Shown one piece after another: positions 10,146 to 19,455 of a stretch of DNA of 64,000 nt. A model generated the notes under the pieces. That model worked only from the letters and a program-made list of their open reading frames with translations. It searched no databases and was not told the DNA's origin. The translations under genes were made by a program, and so were the position numbers. Every line of letters starts with the position of its first letter. The stretch's first letter is position 1. Origin of the DNA: Acidobacteriota bacterium. GTDB lineage: Bacteria > Acidobacteriota > Vicinamibacteria > Vicinamibacterales > 2-12-FULL-66-21. Location: positions 1 to 64,000 of the forward strand of contig QHWT01000069.1 in NCBI GenBank assembly GCA_003222675.1. The letters run 5' to 3'.

Positions 10146-11741
10146 CTATTGTACCCGGGGTCGGCGCGTCGCCAGCAGCGCGGCGGCCGTTAGCATCACC
10201 GAGACCCATCCAATAAGGTCGCCGATGCGGCTGTAGATCGTGCGGGCGCTGATGAAATGGAGATCCGCCACCATTACCGCGCTCTGGAACATGTCCGACT
10301 TCTGCACGACGCGCCCGTAAGGATCCACGAACCCGCTGATGCCGGTGTTCGCAGCGCGCGCCAGATAGCGTCCCTGCTCGATGGCGCGCATCGAGGCCTG
10401 CTCCCAGTGCTGATACGCGGCCGACGACCAGCCATACCACGCATCGTTCGTGATCGTCGTCAGGAGCTCGCTGCCGCGTACCACGAACGAGCGGATCAGG
10501 CTCGAATAGATCACCTCGTAACAGATGGCGGTGCTCGCCATGTGTCCAGCGACCGGCAGCAGCACGGCATCGCGGCCCGCGGAGAAATCCGAAACTGCTT
10601 CCACGAGTGGGCCGACGAAAAACAGGATGCGCTTCAACGGCACGTACTCACCGAAGGGCACGAGGTGAATCTTGCGATAGATCGCGCCGGTGCTCCCGTC
10701 GGGCCGAACGAGGAAGGCCGCGTTGTAGTAGCGCGCCTCGGGAGGCTTGCCCATCGCAACCGGCCGGACCGGCTCGATCTGATCGCTGCCCAGCAGGATC
10801 GTGACGTGCGCTTCGCGCGCCAGCCGGCGCACGGCGTCGCCGCGGACGAGATCCTGCTCGTAGTAGTACGGCGTCGACGACTCTGGCCAGAGGATGAACC
10901 GGGCGCCGCGGCCGATCGCCTCGCGCGACATATCGATATAGCGCTGGGCGATCGCATCCATCAGCCCGCGGTCTCCGCGATACGCCTCGTCTTTCTGCTC
11001 CTGCGGGATATTCCCCTGCAGCACGGCCACGCGAATGGGCGTCCCCTCGGAGATGAGCGTCTGCGCGCGCACGCGCGCAGCGCCCCATGCCGCGGACGTG
11101 AGCACGAGCGCCGCCGTCACCGTCCCGATCTGCCAGCGCCGTGCGCTCTGTTCGAGCGCGGTATAGGCGGCGGCGGCGCTGACCATCGCGACGAATGCCG
11201 ACAATCCGTAAACACCGACCACGCTCGCAAGTTGCGCAACCGGCAGCACCGTCACCTGGCTGTAGCCGAGGAGCTCCCACGGAAAGCCGTCCCAGAGGTA
11301 GGTGCGTCCCATTTCGGTTGCGACCCACACGAACGGCGCAAGCAGCAGCGCGCGCGTGCCGAGTGCGCGAAACAGGCGTGATTGAATCCAGGCGAACATC
11401 GCCGGAAAAAGCGACAGGTACGCGACGAGCATCGCGGCCGCCAGCGCCGCAACCGGCGTCGCAAGCCCGCCAAACGTCGTCATCGTCTGGACCAGCCAGT
11501 AGAGCGTCCCGCCGAAGTAGACTGCGCCGGTCATGAGGCCGAGCCCGAACGGAGTGTGAATCCACGCAATCGGGGTCTGACCCCAGTGACCGGATCCGGA
11601 CGGCGGGGTCAGACCCCGGAGGGGCCCTGACACAGCGATCAGCAATGGCGCGAGCGCGATCCATGCGAGCGCCGGATGGCCGAATTTCGGGAAGCTGAGC
11701 GCGAGGACCGCGCCCGAAAGGAGCGCTAGTGCTGGACCCAG
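10146..11741 (-). CDS. lnt: Apolipoprotein N-acyltransferase
   Basis: Inner-membrane enzyme that adds the third acyl chain to the N-terminal Cys of lipoproteins. The C-terminal nitrilase domain has the full triad by motif: Glu287 (LWPESS), Lys357 (KIHLVPFGEYVP) and Cys407 (ICYEV), with spacing close to E. coli E267/K335/C387. Multiple hydrophobic helices precede it. The frame is open only from just after a stop at about 11765, and homologous sequence (LALLSGAVLALSFPKFGHPA) begins before any ATG. I therefore place the start at a CTG at 11741, inside the end of the SPOR gene; this start is uncertain, and TTG at 11645 would truncate the first helix. A pair of palindromes (11572-11617) is inserted in frame just after the first helix. 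Confidence 0.9.
   Translation of the reverse strand: MGPALALLSGAVLALSFPKFGHPALAWIALAPLLIAVSGPLRGLTPPSGSGHWGQTPIAWIHTPFGLGLMTGAVYFGGTLYWLVQTMTTFGGLATPVAALAAAMLVAYLSLFPAMFAWIQSRLFRALGTRALLLAPFVWVATEMGRTYLWDGFPWELLGYSQVTVLPVAQLASVVGVYGLSAFVAMVSAAAAYTALEQSARRWQIGTVTAALVLTSAAWGAARVRAQTLISEGTPIRVAVLQGNIPQEQKDEAYRGDRGLMDAIAQRYIDMSREAIGRGARFILWPESSTPYYYEQDLVRGDAVRRLAREAHVTILLGSDQIEPVRPVAMGKPPEARYYNAAFLVRPDGSTGAIYRKIHLVPFGEYVPLKRILFFVGPLVEAVSDFSAGRDAVLLPVAGHMASTAICYEVIYSSLIRSFVVRGSELLTTITNDAWYGWSSAAYQHWEQASMRAIEQGRYLARAANTGISGFVDPYGRVVQKSDMFQSAVMVADLHFISARTIYSRIGDLIGWVSVMLTAAALLATRRPRVQ
11572..11617. repeat. Palindrome pair GGGGTCTGACCCC / GGGGTCAGACCCC inside lnt
   Basis: Two 13-base palindromes (11572-11584 and 11605-11617) flank a 20-base spacer containing CCGGATCCGG. 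They are translated in lnt as a short Gly/Pro/Thr/Ser-rich stretch (LRGLTPPSGSGHWGQTP) between the first two membrane segments, where lnt homologues normally have only a short loop. Confidence 0.8.
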
Positions 11742-12406
11742 GGGTTGAACTGCTCTTCTTTTTCAAGCCGGCGCGCGACCTGCTCCGCTTCGCGGCGATC
11801 GCTGTAGCGTCCAACCTGCACGCGATAAATGGCGGGCGCCCCCGCGGGCGGATCGAGCACGAACGCAGGATAGCCCTTACCAGTGAGCCGACGCGCGATC
11901 GCGCCGGCCGCCGCGCGATCCTTGAGCGCGTGCACCTGCACGACCCACTCGCCGCGACGTCCGGATGACGGCGGGTTTGACGAGGGCAGTGCAGCGGGAG
12001 GCGGCGCGATCTTCGCTGACGCGCCTGCAGGGGGCGCGGGCGCCGGCGTTGGCTCGCTGCGCGGCTTCAACTGTTCTTTCGGCGCAGCGTCGGACTGCAG
12101 CCGCTGCGCGTAGCTCAAATCGTCTTCGGCTTCCTGCGCGGGCGCGGGAGGCTCGGCGGCAGGAGGTCCGGCGGCTGCGACAGTCGGAGGCGGCATCGAA
12201 GCGACGGGCTGCGGTGTCCCGGCCGCGACCGGGTCGCTCGTATCCGCGACGCGTTCCGTTCTGACGCCGCGCCCGACCTGCACTCCGCACAAAAAGATCA
12301 CCACCGCCACGATGGTCGTCGCCATGAACAGGAAGACAAGCTGTTTCCCGCTCAACTGGATTTCGTGAAACCCTTCGTCGATGTCGTGATGTGTCAGTTC
12401 AGTCAC
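11726..12406 (-). CDS. Membrane-anchored SPOR-domain protein
   Basis: Protein of 226 residues with a short cytoplasmic N-terminus (MTELTHHDIDEGFHEIQLSG), one membrane helix (about 21-43), a Pro/Ala-rich linker (about 55-145) and a C-terminal SPOR domain (about 150-224: GEWVVQVHALKDRAAAGAIA ... YRVQVGRYSDRREAEQVARR). SPOR domains bind denuded glycan strands at the septum, so a role in cell division or wall remodelling is likely but inferred. It ends inside the start region of lnt and lies two bases after the slipin gene, so the three are probably co-transcribed. Confidence 0.88.
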   Translation of the reverse strand: MTELTHHDIDEGFHEIQLSGKQLVFLFMATTIVAVVIFLCGVQVGRGVRTERVADTSDPVAAGTPQPVASMPPPTVAAAGPPAAEPPAPAQEAEDDLSYAQRLQSDAAPKEQLKPRSEPTPAPAPPAGASAKIAPPPAALPSSNPPSSGRRGEWVVQVHALKDRAAAGAIARRLTGKGYPAFVLDPPAGAPAIYRVQVGRYSDRREAEQVARRLEKEEQFNPWVQH

Positions 12407-12407
12407 G

Positions 12408-13163
12408 TTAGGTTCTATTGCGCCCCATCAACCACGTCATCAGCTCGATGGGCAACGGAAAGATGATCGTCGAGTTCTTCTCCGACGCGATTTCCGTGAG
12501 TGTCTGCAGGTAGCGCAGCGTGATCGTCACGGGCTCGGTCGCAATCACCTTCGCGGCCTGCGCCAATTTTTCGGATGCCTCGAGCTCGCCGGCTGCGTGA
12601 ATGATTTTAGCACGCTTCTCGCGCTCGGCTTCCGCCTGGCGCGCCATCGCGCGCTGCATGTCGGGCGGCAGATCGACGTGCTTCACTTCGACTGCCGACA
12701 CTTTGATTCCCCACGGATCCGTGTGCAGGTCGAGGATCTGCTGCAGCTGCTGATTGAGCCGCTCGCGTTCCGATAAAAGATCGTCGAGCTCCACCTGCCC
12801 GAGTACGCTCCTGAGCGTCGTCTGCGCAAGCTGCGACGTCGCGTAGTGGTAGCTCTCGACCTCCACGATCGCCTTGCGCGGCTCCATGACGCGGAAATAC
12901 ACAACCGCGTTGACCTTCACCGACACGTTGTCGCGCGTGATGACGTCCTGAGGCGGGACGTCCATGACAATGGTGCGCAGGCTGACGCGCACCATCTTGT
13001 CAATCGGCGCGAACACGAGAATCACGCCCGGCCCCTTGGGTTGGCTGAGCAGCTTTCCGAGCCGGAACACTACGGCGCGCTCATACTCGTTCAGGATTTT
13101 GATAGAGCTGAGCAGGTAGAACGCGATTACGACGAAGACGATCAGACTGGTCGATACCGGCAC
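12408..13163 (-). CDS. Slipin / stomatin-like SPFH membrane protein
   Basis: Protein of 251 residues with an N-terminal hairpin-like hydrophobic segment (about 5-22) followed by the SPFH/band-7 domain ([15 protein letters not shown] ... [22 protein letters not shown]) and a helical region rich in Ala, Glu and Lys (about 170-225) that normally drives oligomerisation. Slipins form membrane scaffolds and usually pair with an NfeD protease encoded next door; the gene at 13218-14519 is that partner. The start has an ATG at 13163 following a 54-base gap. The pair is a classic stomatin operon arrangement. Confidence 0.92.
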   Translation of the reverse strand: MPVSTSLIVFVVIAFYLLSSIKILNEYERAVVFRLGKLLSQPKGPGVILVFAPIDKMVRVSLRTIVMDVPPQDVITRDNVSVKVNAVVYFRVMEPRKAIVEVESYHYATSQLAQTTLRSVLGQVELDDLLSERERLNQQLQQILDLHTDPWGIKVSAVEVKHVDLPPDMQRAMARQAEAEREKRAKIIHAAGELEASEKLAQAAKVIATEPVTITLRYLQTLTEIASEKNSTIIFPLPIELMTWLMGRNRT

Positions 13164-13217
13164 GACGCCTCCATTCGATGTCCGCGGGATCCGGCGAACG
13201 TCGGGGGAGACTCTACC

Positions 13218-14519
13218 TTACATCTTGGCGACGGTGAGCAGCAGTCCCTTGACGGAGGTCACGACAACCCTGTCTCCTGCATGTATCGGCTCGGGGGACG
13301 TAGCAGTCCAGATCTCCCCGTGGGTTGAAACCCGGCCAACGCCGCCCGGTTCAATGGAGGTCAGCGCCTCGGCCGTGGAGTGCAGCATCCCGCTTTCGCC
13401 AGTGATCGAGGCAAGGCGCTGAGCCTTCATGGCCAGCTGTACCAGGAACAGGATGATGGCCGAGAGCGTCAGCGTGATGGGCAGGATCGTACGCAGACCA
13501 ATCTGCATCTCAGGCAGCGGCGAGTCGATCAGCATCAGCGATCCGAACAGCAGGCTCGTGATCCCGCCGACTGCGAGCAGCCCATGGCTGGCGACCTTCA
13601 CCTCGAGTATGAGTAACGCGAAGCCAAACAGGATGAGCAGCACGCCGGCGTAGCTCACGGGGAGCACCTGCAGCGCGAAAAACGCAAGCAGGAGACAGAG
13701 TCCCCCGGCGACGCCCGGAAGAATGGCCCCCGGGCTCCACAATTCGATTGTCAGGCCAAGCGTGCCGAGGGTGAGCAAGAGGTACGCGATCTGCGGATGC
13801 GCGACGGCAGTCAGCACGCGCTCGGCCCACGTCATCTCGATCGTTCGCATCTCGGCCCCGGCCAGCGCGAGCGTTGTGCTGGCGCCATTGAACCGTCGAA
13901 TCGTTCGCCCGTCGAGCTTCCTCACCAGGTCCGCGACGTCCGTTGCGACGAAGTCGATGAGCGGCGGCGATGCCTTCAGCGCTTCCTGCTCGGTAAAGGA
14001 TCGGCTGTCGATCACCGCCTGCTCGACGAGCGTCACGTTGCGGCCGCGCTGCGTCGCGAGCGTGCGGGCGTACGCGGCGGTATCGGACGCGGCCTTTTTC
14101 GACATCACCTCGTCCATCTTCTCGCCCGTGCCCGTGACCGGGTGCGCGGCGCCGATGTGGGTGCCCGGCGCCATGGCCGCGACGTCGGCGGCCATCGTGA
14201 TCAGGAATCCGGCGGAGGCCGCACGGTTGCCCGAGGGGCCGACGAAAATCGCAACGGGCGTGCGCGCAGCGATGATGGCGTTGTTGATGTCGCGGGTGGA
14301 GTCGAGAAGCCCGCCCGGTGTGCGCAGCGTGAACACGATGAGCCGGGCCCCCTCGGCGTCCGCCTTCGCGATCGCCTTGCGCATGAACTCCGAGGTGACG
14401 GGATGGATGATGCCGTCCACCGTCGCCGTTTCGACGATGGGTGCGCGATCCGGGACGGCGCGCGCGATGATTGCAGCCGCCGCGACGATGATGACGACGA
14501 CCGGGGCGATGCGGCGCAT
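13218..14519 (-). CDS. NfeD-family membrane serine protease (stomatin operon partner)
   Basis: Protein of 433 residues: signal or anchor helix (about 4-20), a ClpP-like protease domain (about 28-235), several membrane helices (about 245-365) and a C-terminal OB-fold NfeD domain (about 375-433). The ClpP-like part shows the TPGG oxyanion segment (TLRTPGGLLDST, about 64-75) and the probable nucleophile Ser102 in GNRAASAGFLI, with Lys141/142 (MSKKAASDT) as the likely general base, as in the 1510-N protease of archaea. It is predicted to cleave the hydrophobic end of the neighbouring slipin or other membrane proteins. It sits three bases downstream of the TPR gene. Confidence 0.9.
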   Translation of the reverse strand: MRRIAPVVVIIVAAAAIIARAVPDRAPIVETATVDGIIHPVTSEFMRKAIAKADAEGARLIVFTLRTPGGLLDSTRDINNAIIAARTPVAIFVGPSGNRAASAGFLITMAADVAAMAPGTHIGAAHPVTGTGEKMDEVMSKKAASDTAAYARTLATQRGRNVTLVEQAVIDSRSFTEQEALKASPPLIDFVATDVADLVRKLDGRTIRRFNGASTTLALAGAEMRTIEMTWAERVLTAVAHPQIAYLLLTLGTLGLTIELWSPGAILPGVAGGLCLLLAFFALQVLPVSYAGVLLILFGFALLILEVKVASHGLLAVGGITSLLFGSLMLIDSPLPEMQIGLRTILPITLTLSAIILFLVQLAMKAQRLASITGESGMLHSTAEALTSIEPGGVGRVSTHGEIWTATSPEPIHAGDRVVVTSVKGLLLTVAKM

Positions 14520-14522
14520 GGC

Positions 14523-16136
14523 CTACTGGCCTCCTCTATCGATCCGCTCCTGTAACTGCTTCGCCTGGGCCGAACCCGGCTCCAGCGTCAACGCGCGCTG
14601 CACTTCAGCGCGTGCGCTCGTCACATCTTTCACAAGAAGATACGCCTCCGCGAGCGCAACGCGCGCGGCCGCGGTGTCCTGGCTCCAGATTGAAATCTTC
14701 AGCGCGTCGATCGCCTCCCGCGGGCGGCCGCCGCGCAGGTGAATCCGCCCGATCAACAGGTGCGCCTGCGCCTCGTACGGCGAGAGGAACACGGCACGAC
14801 GCAATTCCACCAGCGCCTCGGGGTCCTGCTCGCGTTCAAACAGCCGCCGCCCGCGCTCCAGGTGAAACTGCGCGAGATCCTGCTGATCGCGCTGCGCCGT
14901 GTTGACGATCGCCTGGTCCACCGATTGTGCGCGGCGTGGCTCGAGATCCGCCCGTGTCCGCTCGAGACGAGCAGGCAACGCGTCGGTCCCCCCACGTCGC
15001 GACGCATCCACGTACTTCGACGAGAGTTGCGCGGCGAGCTCGCGTTCGCGTCCGGCTTCTGCGGCGCGCCCCGCCGCTTCGAGCTCCGCGGCGAGCACCA
15101 CATGCGCGTCGCCGTCGGCGGGATTCCGGCGCAGCGCTTCGCGCAACCAGTAAATCGCTCCCTGCGGATCGCGATCGAGCGCGTACGCGTATCCCAGATT
15201 GAACAGGAAGTCTGGATCGTCCGGTTCGGCCTTTGCCGCCTGGGTGAAAAAGTACGTCGGTTTGCCGGTCTCCGCCGTCGACCCGCGCCTCACCTGCACG
15301 ACGCCGAGATTGTTCAGGACCGCGGCGCTGGGAGACTCGTCCTGCAGCGACTTCAGCACGGTGAAGGCGTCGTCGTACTGCTTCAGCCCCATCATCGAGA
15401 TCGCGGCAAGAAATCGCGCACGTCGCGCCGCCGGCGACGATCCGGCGACGCGCTTGACCGCCGCGAGCGCCGCGGCGTGGTCTCCCTGCGCCGTCCGCAC
15501 TTCCCACAGCGCAATGCGCGCGCGATCGTACGCAGGATCGAGCTTCAGCGCCGTCTCGAGAAATGTCGCCTGGCTGGCCGGTTGCTCCGCGAGCAAGCCT
15601 TTGATGTATTGCTCGAACGCCTGCAGCGGCGGCGAGGCGGTGGCGGTGATTGACCCCGCATCGCCTCCCGGCACGGCCCTCCGTGCGACCCGCAGAGCCA
15701 GCAGGAACAGGTCTTTCAGCTCCCCGCGCTCGGTCACGTCTTCACCGGCATGGCCGATGTCAATCCGGATCGGACGCAGCCGCACGTTGAGGACGTCGCC
15801 GTCCACCTGCACGTCTCCCACGATCACTTGCGACGCGCCCACGATCTGTCCGACGCGTATCACGGTCGCGCGGCTCAGCACCGCATTGGGCGGCAGGTGC
15901 AATTGGTCGTAAGCGCGCTCGCGCGCCGTCCGGGTGATGGCGCCCAGGCCTCGCGCGTTTATATCGTCGGTCACAAGGACTGCCAGCGCCTCGCCGAGCC
16001 AGTATGTTCGTGCATCGCGCGGCGGCGTCTCGAATGGGACGACGAGGATGCGCGGACCGGGGAGCGACGGCACGGGCGGAACCGGCAGACTCGTTTGCGC
16101 GAGACCGAGGCAGAACAACAGGGGTGCGGCGATCAT
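14523..16136 (-). CDS. Exported TPR protein with FlgO/TolB-like N-terminal domain
   Basis: Protein of 537 residues. The start at 16136 overlaps the stop of the upstream gene (ATGA, 16133-16136) and opens a signal-like hydrophobic N-terminus (MIAAPLLFCLGLAQTSLPVP). Residues about 25-160 look like the FlgO/CsgG/TolB-type fold (RILVVPFETPP ... IVGASQVIVGDVQVDGD). From about 190 to the end there are repeated TPR units (for example FLFNLGYAYALDRDPQGAIY and RGRRLFEREQDPEALVELRR). It probably acts as a periplasmic scaffold or assembly factor. It is followed immediately by the NfeD/slipin pair, so these genes may act on the same envelope process. Confidence 0.8.
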   Translation of the reverse strand: MIAAPLLFCLGLAQTSLPVPPVPSLPGPRILVVPFETPPRDARTYWLGEALAVLVTDDINARGLGAITRTARERAYDQLHLPPNAVLSRATVIRVGQIVGASQVIVGDVQVDGDVLNVRLRPIRIDIGHAGEDVTERGELKDLFLLALRVARRAVPGGDAGSITATASPPLQAFEQYIKGLLAEQPASQATFLETALKLDPAYDRARIALWEVRTAQGDHAAALAAVKRVAGSSPAARRARFLAAISMMGLKQYDDAFTVLKSLQDESPSAAVLNNLGVVQVRRGSTAETGKPTYFFTQAAKAEPDDPDFLFNLGYAYALDRDPQGAIYWLREALRRNPADGDAHVVLAAELEAAGRAAEAGRERELAAQLSSKYVDASRRGGTDALPARLERTRADLEPRRAQSVDQAIVNTAQRDQQDLAQFHLERGRRLFEREQDPEALVELRRAVFLSPYEAQAHLLIGRIHLRGGRPREAIDALKISIWSQDTAAARVALAEAYLLVKDVTSARAEVQRALTLEPGSAQAKQLQERIDRGGQ

Positions 16137-16735
16137 GCGGCGATCGCGGTGTCGCGCTCGCGGCCGTTCAGCGTGACGGAGAGCAGGCACCCCTTCTGGC
16201 CTCCGGCGGCGGCGCGGCATCGATTCACGTGCGCGTCGGCCGGCACGTCGAACAGCCGCAGCACGCGCGAGATGGCCGACGCGTAGAATCCGCACAACGG
16301 CAGAACGGACGCCTCCCGCACTTCACAGAAGAGCGAGCCGCGAAGATCAATCGACGCCGTGCCCTTCTTGACGCGGGTAATGGCGCGGGACCCCGGGTAG
16401 GTTGCGCGGACGAGCGCACGCGCCGTGCGCAGCGCGGCGCGCGCCCGCAGCGCCGGGGGCAACGCGCGCACGAACCGGCGCTCGAACGCGGGCACGTTCT
16501 CGTAGGTCCAGGCAGCCGCGTACTCGCCCGCGCGCGCGGTGATCGCGTTGTACGCGTCTCCTTCGCCGCGAAGAAAGCTGAGCACCGCCGACAGCGGCGC
16601 AAGACCGATCGTGCCTTCGCGCAATCCGGACACGTTCAACCAGTTCTCGTAGAATTCGAGACGGTTGGGCAGCAAATCGGCGATGGACTGGTGCAGGCTG
16701 GCGACGAGCACGCGTCCGATTCTGGGTTCACTCAT
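16133..16735 (-). CDS. Conserved hypothetical, distantly V4R-like
   Basis: Protein of 200 residues starting MSEPRIGRVLVASLHQSIAD. I do not recognise it with confidence. The layout, with an N-terminal helical part, a central stretch rich in Arg and Ala, and a C-terminal strand with Cys residues (NRCRAAAGGQKGCLLSV), recalls V4R/4-vinyl-reductase-like small-molecule-binding domains, but this is weak. It overlaps the TPR gene by four bases, so translation is probably coupled. Its start codon overlaps the start codon of the divergent mobA gene. The frame is open further upstream to 16849, but that part is antisense to mobA. Confidence 0.55.
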   Translation of the reverse strand: MSEPRIGRVLVASLHQSIADLLPNRLEFYENWLNVSGLREGTIGLAPLSAVLSFLRGEGDAYNAITARAGEYAAAWTYENVPAFERRFVRALPPALRARAALRTARALVRATYPGSRAITRVKKGTASIDLRGSLFCEVREASVLPLCGFYASAISRVLRLFDVPADAHVNRCRAAAGGQKGCLLSVTLNGRERDTAIAA

Positions 16736-17381
16736 GGTAACGTCGAGCGTGCGACACCGGGTCTCGGCGGCGATCCTGGCCGGCGGCCGAGCGACGCGGC
16801 TCGGCGGCGCGGACAAGGCGGCGCTTCTCATCGGCGGCGCGCGGATCATCGATCGTCAGATCGCCGAACTGGCGGCGGTCGCCGACGATCTCGCAATCAT
16901 CGCGAACGATCCCGCGCGGTACGCCGGCCTTCAGATTCCCGTCCAACCAGACGCGATGCCCGGCGCCGGGGCGCTCGGTGGAATCTACACCGCACTCGCG
17001 CGCGCGCGCCACGAGCGCGTGCTGGTCATCGCCTGTGATCTGCCGTTCGTCACGCGGGAGCTGCTCGCGAGGATCGTGGAAGACGCCGGGGACGGAGTGG
17101 ATGCCGTCGTGCCGCGGTCCGCGCGCGGGCCGCAGCCGCTCTGCGCCCTGTATACGCGCAGGTGCATGAACGCCATCGAGGCGCGCATCGCCCGTGGCGC
17201 GCTCGCCGTCTCGGACCTTGCCAGGGACGTGCGCGTGCGCGAGATCAGCGCCGAAGCGCTCGCGGCGTACGACCCTCATGGCCGATTGTTCGTGAACGTC
17301 AACACGCCGCATGATTACGCGCGCGCCAGGAATGCAGTGATGTCGGAACCGTTGCAAGATCGTATCACGGAAGAACAGTGA
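16734..17381 (+). CDS. mobA: Molybdenum cofactor guanylyltransferase
   Basis: Cytoplasmic nucleotidyltransferase of 215 residues that attaches GMP to molybdopterin. The N-terminus carries the signature LAGGRATRLGGADK (residues 15-28), and the middle has the metal-binding ACDLPFV motif. The C-terminus has VNVNTPHDY, typical of MobA. The ATG at 16734 overlaps the divergent start at 16735, and a GTG at 16749 would separate them. The stop overlaps the argS start (GTGA, 17378-17381), so the two are translationally coupled even though they are functionally unrelated. No other molybdopterin genes are in the window. Confidence 0.88.
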   Translation: MVTSSVRHRVSAAILAGGRATRLGGADKAALLIGGARIIDRQIAELAAVADDLAIIANDPARYAGLQIPVQPDAMPGAGALGGIYTALARARHERVLVIACDLPFVTRELLARIVEDAGDGVDAVVPRSARGPQPLCALYTRRCMNAIEARIARGALAVSDLARDVRVREISAEALAAYDPHGRLFVNVNTPHDYARARNAVMSEPLQDRITEEQ

Positions 17382-19453
17382 TTCTGCCCATTCACCACCT
17401 CGTTCGCAGCCATATGGCCGAGGCCGTCGGCCGGTTGTACGTCATTCCGCCGGAGGATGCCGTCATCGTCGACATGGCGCTCGAGACGCCCCCCCGCCGC
17501 GCGTTGGGAGACATCGCCGTCCCGATCGCGTTCGCCCTGGCGCGCCGGCTGCGCAAGGCGCCGCGCGCCATCGCGCAGGAACTGGCCGCCGCGCTTGGCC
17601 GGATTGATGGCATCGCACGCATCGAGGCCGCGCCGAACGGTTACATCAATTTTTTTCTGGATCGCGCCAAGTGGCTGCGCGAGTGGGCCTCTCAGGAATA
17701 CCGTGGCTTCCGCCTTCGGGCGCAAGGAGCTGCTCTGCACTCTCGTGAGGCGGACGGACACGGCAAAGTCATCGTCGAGCACACCGCGATCAATCCGAAC
17801 AAGGCAGCGCACATCGGCCACTTGCGCAACGCGACACTCGGCGACGCGTTCGGCCGGCTGCTGCGTTTCCAGGGCCGCCGTGTCGAAATCCAGAACTATA
17901 TTGACGACACCGGTGTGCAGGTCGCCGACGTCGTGGTCGGATTCCGCGAGCTCGAACAGAAATCCGTCGATGACGTGCGGGAGCTCGCTGAGTCGCCGCG
18001 TTTCGATTACTACTGCTGGGACCTCTACGCACGCGTCACCGAGTGGTATGCCGGGGACAAGGAACGGCTGAAGATCCGCGTGACGACGCTGCACGCGCTC
18101 GAGCACGGGGGCAACGACATCGCGACCATGGCGGCCTTCATCGCCGATCGCATCGTCCGCTGTCATTTGCGGACGATGGCAAGGATGAACATCGGATACG
18201 ACCTGTTGACGTGGGAGGGGGACATCCTGCGCCTGCATTTCTGGGCGCACGCGTTCGACTTTCTCAAGAAAACGGGCGCCGTCTACATGCAGACGGAGGG
18301 AAAGCTGAAGGGCTGCTGGGTAATGCGGATTGAGGAAGCGCCGGCGGAACCAGGCGCGCACCCCAACACCGACGTGGCTGCTGCGGAGCCATCAGACGAC
18401 CCCGAGCTGCAGGAGACGCGCGAGAAGGTGATCGTTCGATCCGACGGCACCGTCACCTATGTCGGCAAGGACATGGCCTACCAGCTCTGGAAATTCGGAC
18501 TGCTCGGCCGCGATTTTTTCTATCGCGAGTTCGAGCGCGGCACGACGCGCACGCTCTGGTCCACGACATCGGATAACGGTGCGGCATCATCCAAACCGCC
18601 ATCGTTCGGGCGCGCGTCAATGGTCTGCAACGTGATCGACACGCGTCAGTCGTACCTGCAGAAGCTGGTGAAGCAGGCGCTCGCGGTGCTCGGGTACACC
18701 AAGGAGGCGGAGCGCTCGATTCATTATTCGTATGAGATGGTGGCGCTGTCGCATGAAACCGCACGCGAGCTGGGATACGACACGAGCGAGGAAGCCGATA
18801 AGCCGTTCGTCGAGGTCTCCGGGCGCAAAGGCCTCGGCGTGAAGGCGGACGACCTGCTCGATCGCCTGAACGACAAGGCCGGAACGGAAGTCGCGCGCCG
18901 CAACCCGGAGTTCGCGCCCGACGACATCCGCCGCACCGCGGAGGCAATCGCGACGGCGGCGGTGCGATATTTCATGGTGAAGTTCTCGCGTGGCAAGGTG
19001 ATCGCCTTTGACATCGATGAAGCGCTCAGCTTCGAAGGCGAGAGCGGGCCCTACCTCCAGTACGCCACCGTGCGCGCGAATAACATCTTCGCGAAGCTGA
19101 AGGATCGCGAAGGGCTCGACGAGGCCGCGGTCACTACCGCTCTGGCCGATGCGCCACAGGATGCGCTCACCGACGGCTCGGACGACGCGCACGACTTGTG
19201 GGGACTCGTGCTCGAGGCGGCGAGGCTCGACGAGATCGTCGACCAGGCCGTTCGTACACTCGAGCTCTCGGTCGTCGCGAAGTATGCATTCGCGCTCGCG
19301 CAACAGTTCAATGGCTTCTACCATCGATTTCCCATCCTGGCCGAGGACCGCAAGGACGTGCGTCTGTGGCGTGCTGCAGCCGTGGCCTTCTACCGAGATC
19401 AGATGACCGAGGCGCTCGGATTGATGGGTTGTGCTGTGCCTGAAAGAATGTAG
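17378..19453 (+). CDS. argS: Arginyl-tRNA synthetase
   Basis: Class I synthetase charging tRNA-Arg, 691 residues, which is over 100 longer than the common bacterial form. An N-terminal additional domain (about 1-110) precedes the catalytic core with HIGH at 145-148 (AAHIGHLRNATLGD). The core also contains VIDTRQSYLQ, and a KMSKS-like loop is replaced by SGRKGLGVKADDLLD, as in many ArgS. The DALR-type anticodon-binding domain is C-terminal (FNGFYHRFPIL, ending GCAVPERM). It starts at GTG 17378 overlapping mobA. Two stretches look inserted: residues about 108-127, which contain a REP-like sequence at 17702-17722, and about 388-408 (STTSDNGAASSKPPSFG). Both are in frame. Confidence 0.94.
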   Translation: MILPIHHLVRSHMAEAVGRLYVIPPEDAVIVDMALETPPRRALGDIAVPIAFALARRLRKAPRAIAQELAAALGRIDGIARIEAAPNGYINFFLDRAKWLREWASQEYRGFRLRAQGAALHSREADGHGKVIVEHTAINPNKAAHIGHLRNATLGDAFGRLLRFQGRRVEIQNYIDDTGVQVADVVVGFRELEQKSVDDVRELAESPRFDYYCWDLYARVTEWYAGDKERLKIRVTTLHALEHGGNDIATMAAFIADRIVRCHLRTMARMNIGYDLLTWEGDILRLHFWAHAFDFLKKTGAVYMQTEGKLKGCWVMRIEEAPAEPGAHPNTDVAAAEPSDDPELQETREKVIVRSDGTVTYVGKDMAYQLWKFGLLGRDFFYREFERGTTRTLWSTTSDNGAASSKPPSFGRASMVCNVIDTRQSYLQKLVKQALAVLGYTKEAERSIHYSYEMVALSHETARELGYDTSEEADKPFVEVSGRKGLGVKADDLLDRLNDKAGTEVARRNPEFAPDDIRRTAEAIATAAVRYFMVKFSRGKVIAFDIDEALSFEGESGPYLQYATVRANNIFAKLKDREGLDEAAVTTALADAPQDALTDGSDDAHDLWGLVLEAARLDEIVDQAVRTLELSVVAKYAFALAQQFNGFYHRFPILAEDRKDVRLWRAAAVAFYRDQMTEALGLMGCAVPERM

Positions 19454-19455
19454 CT

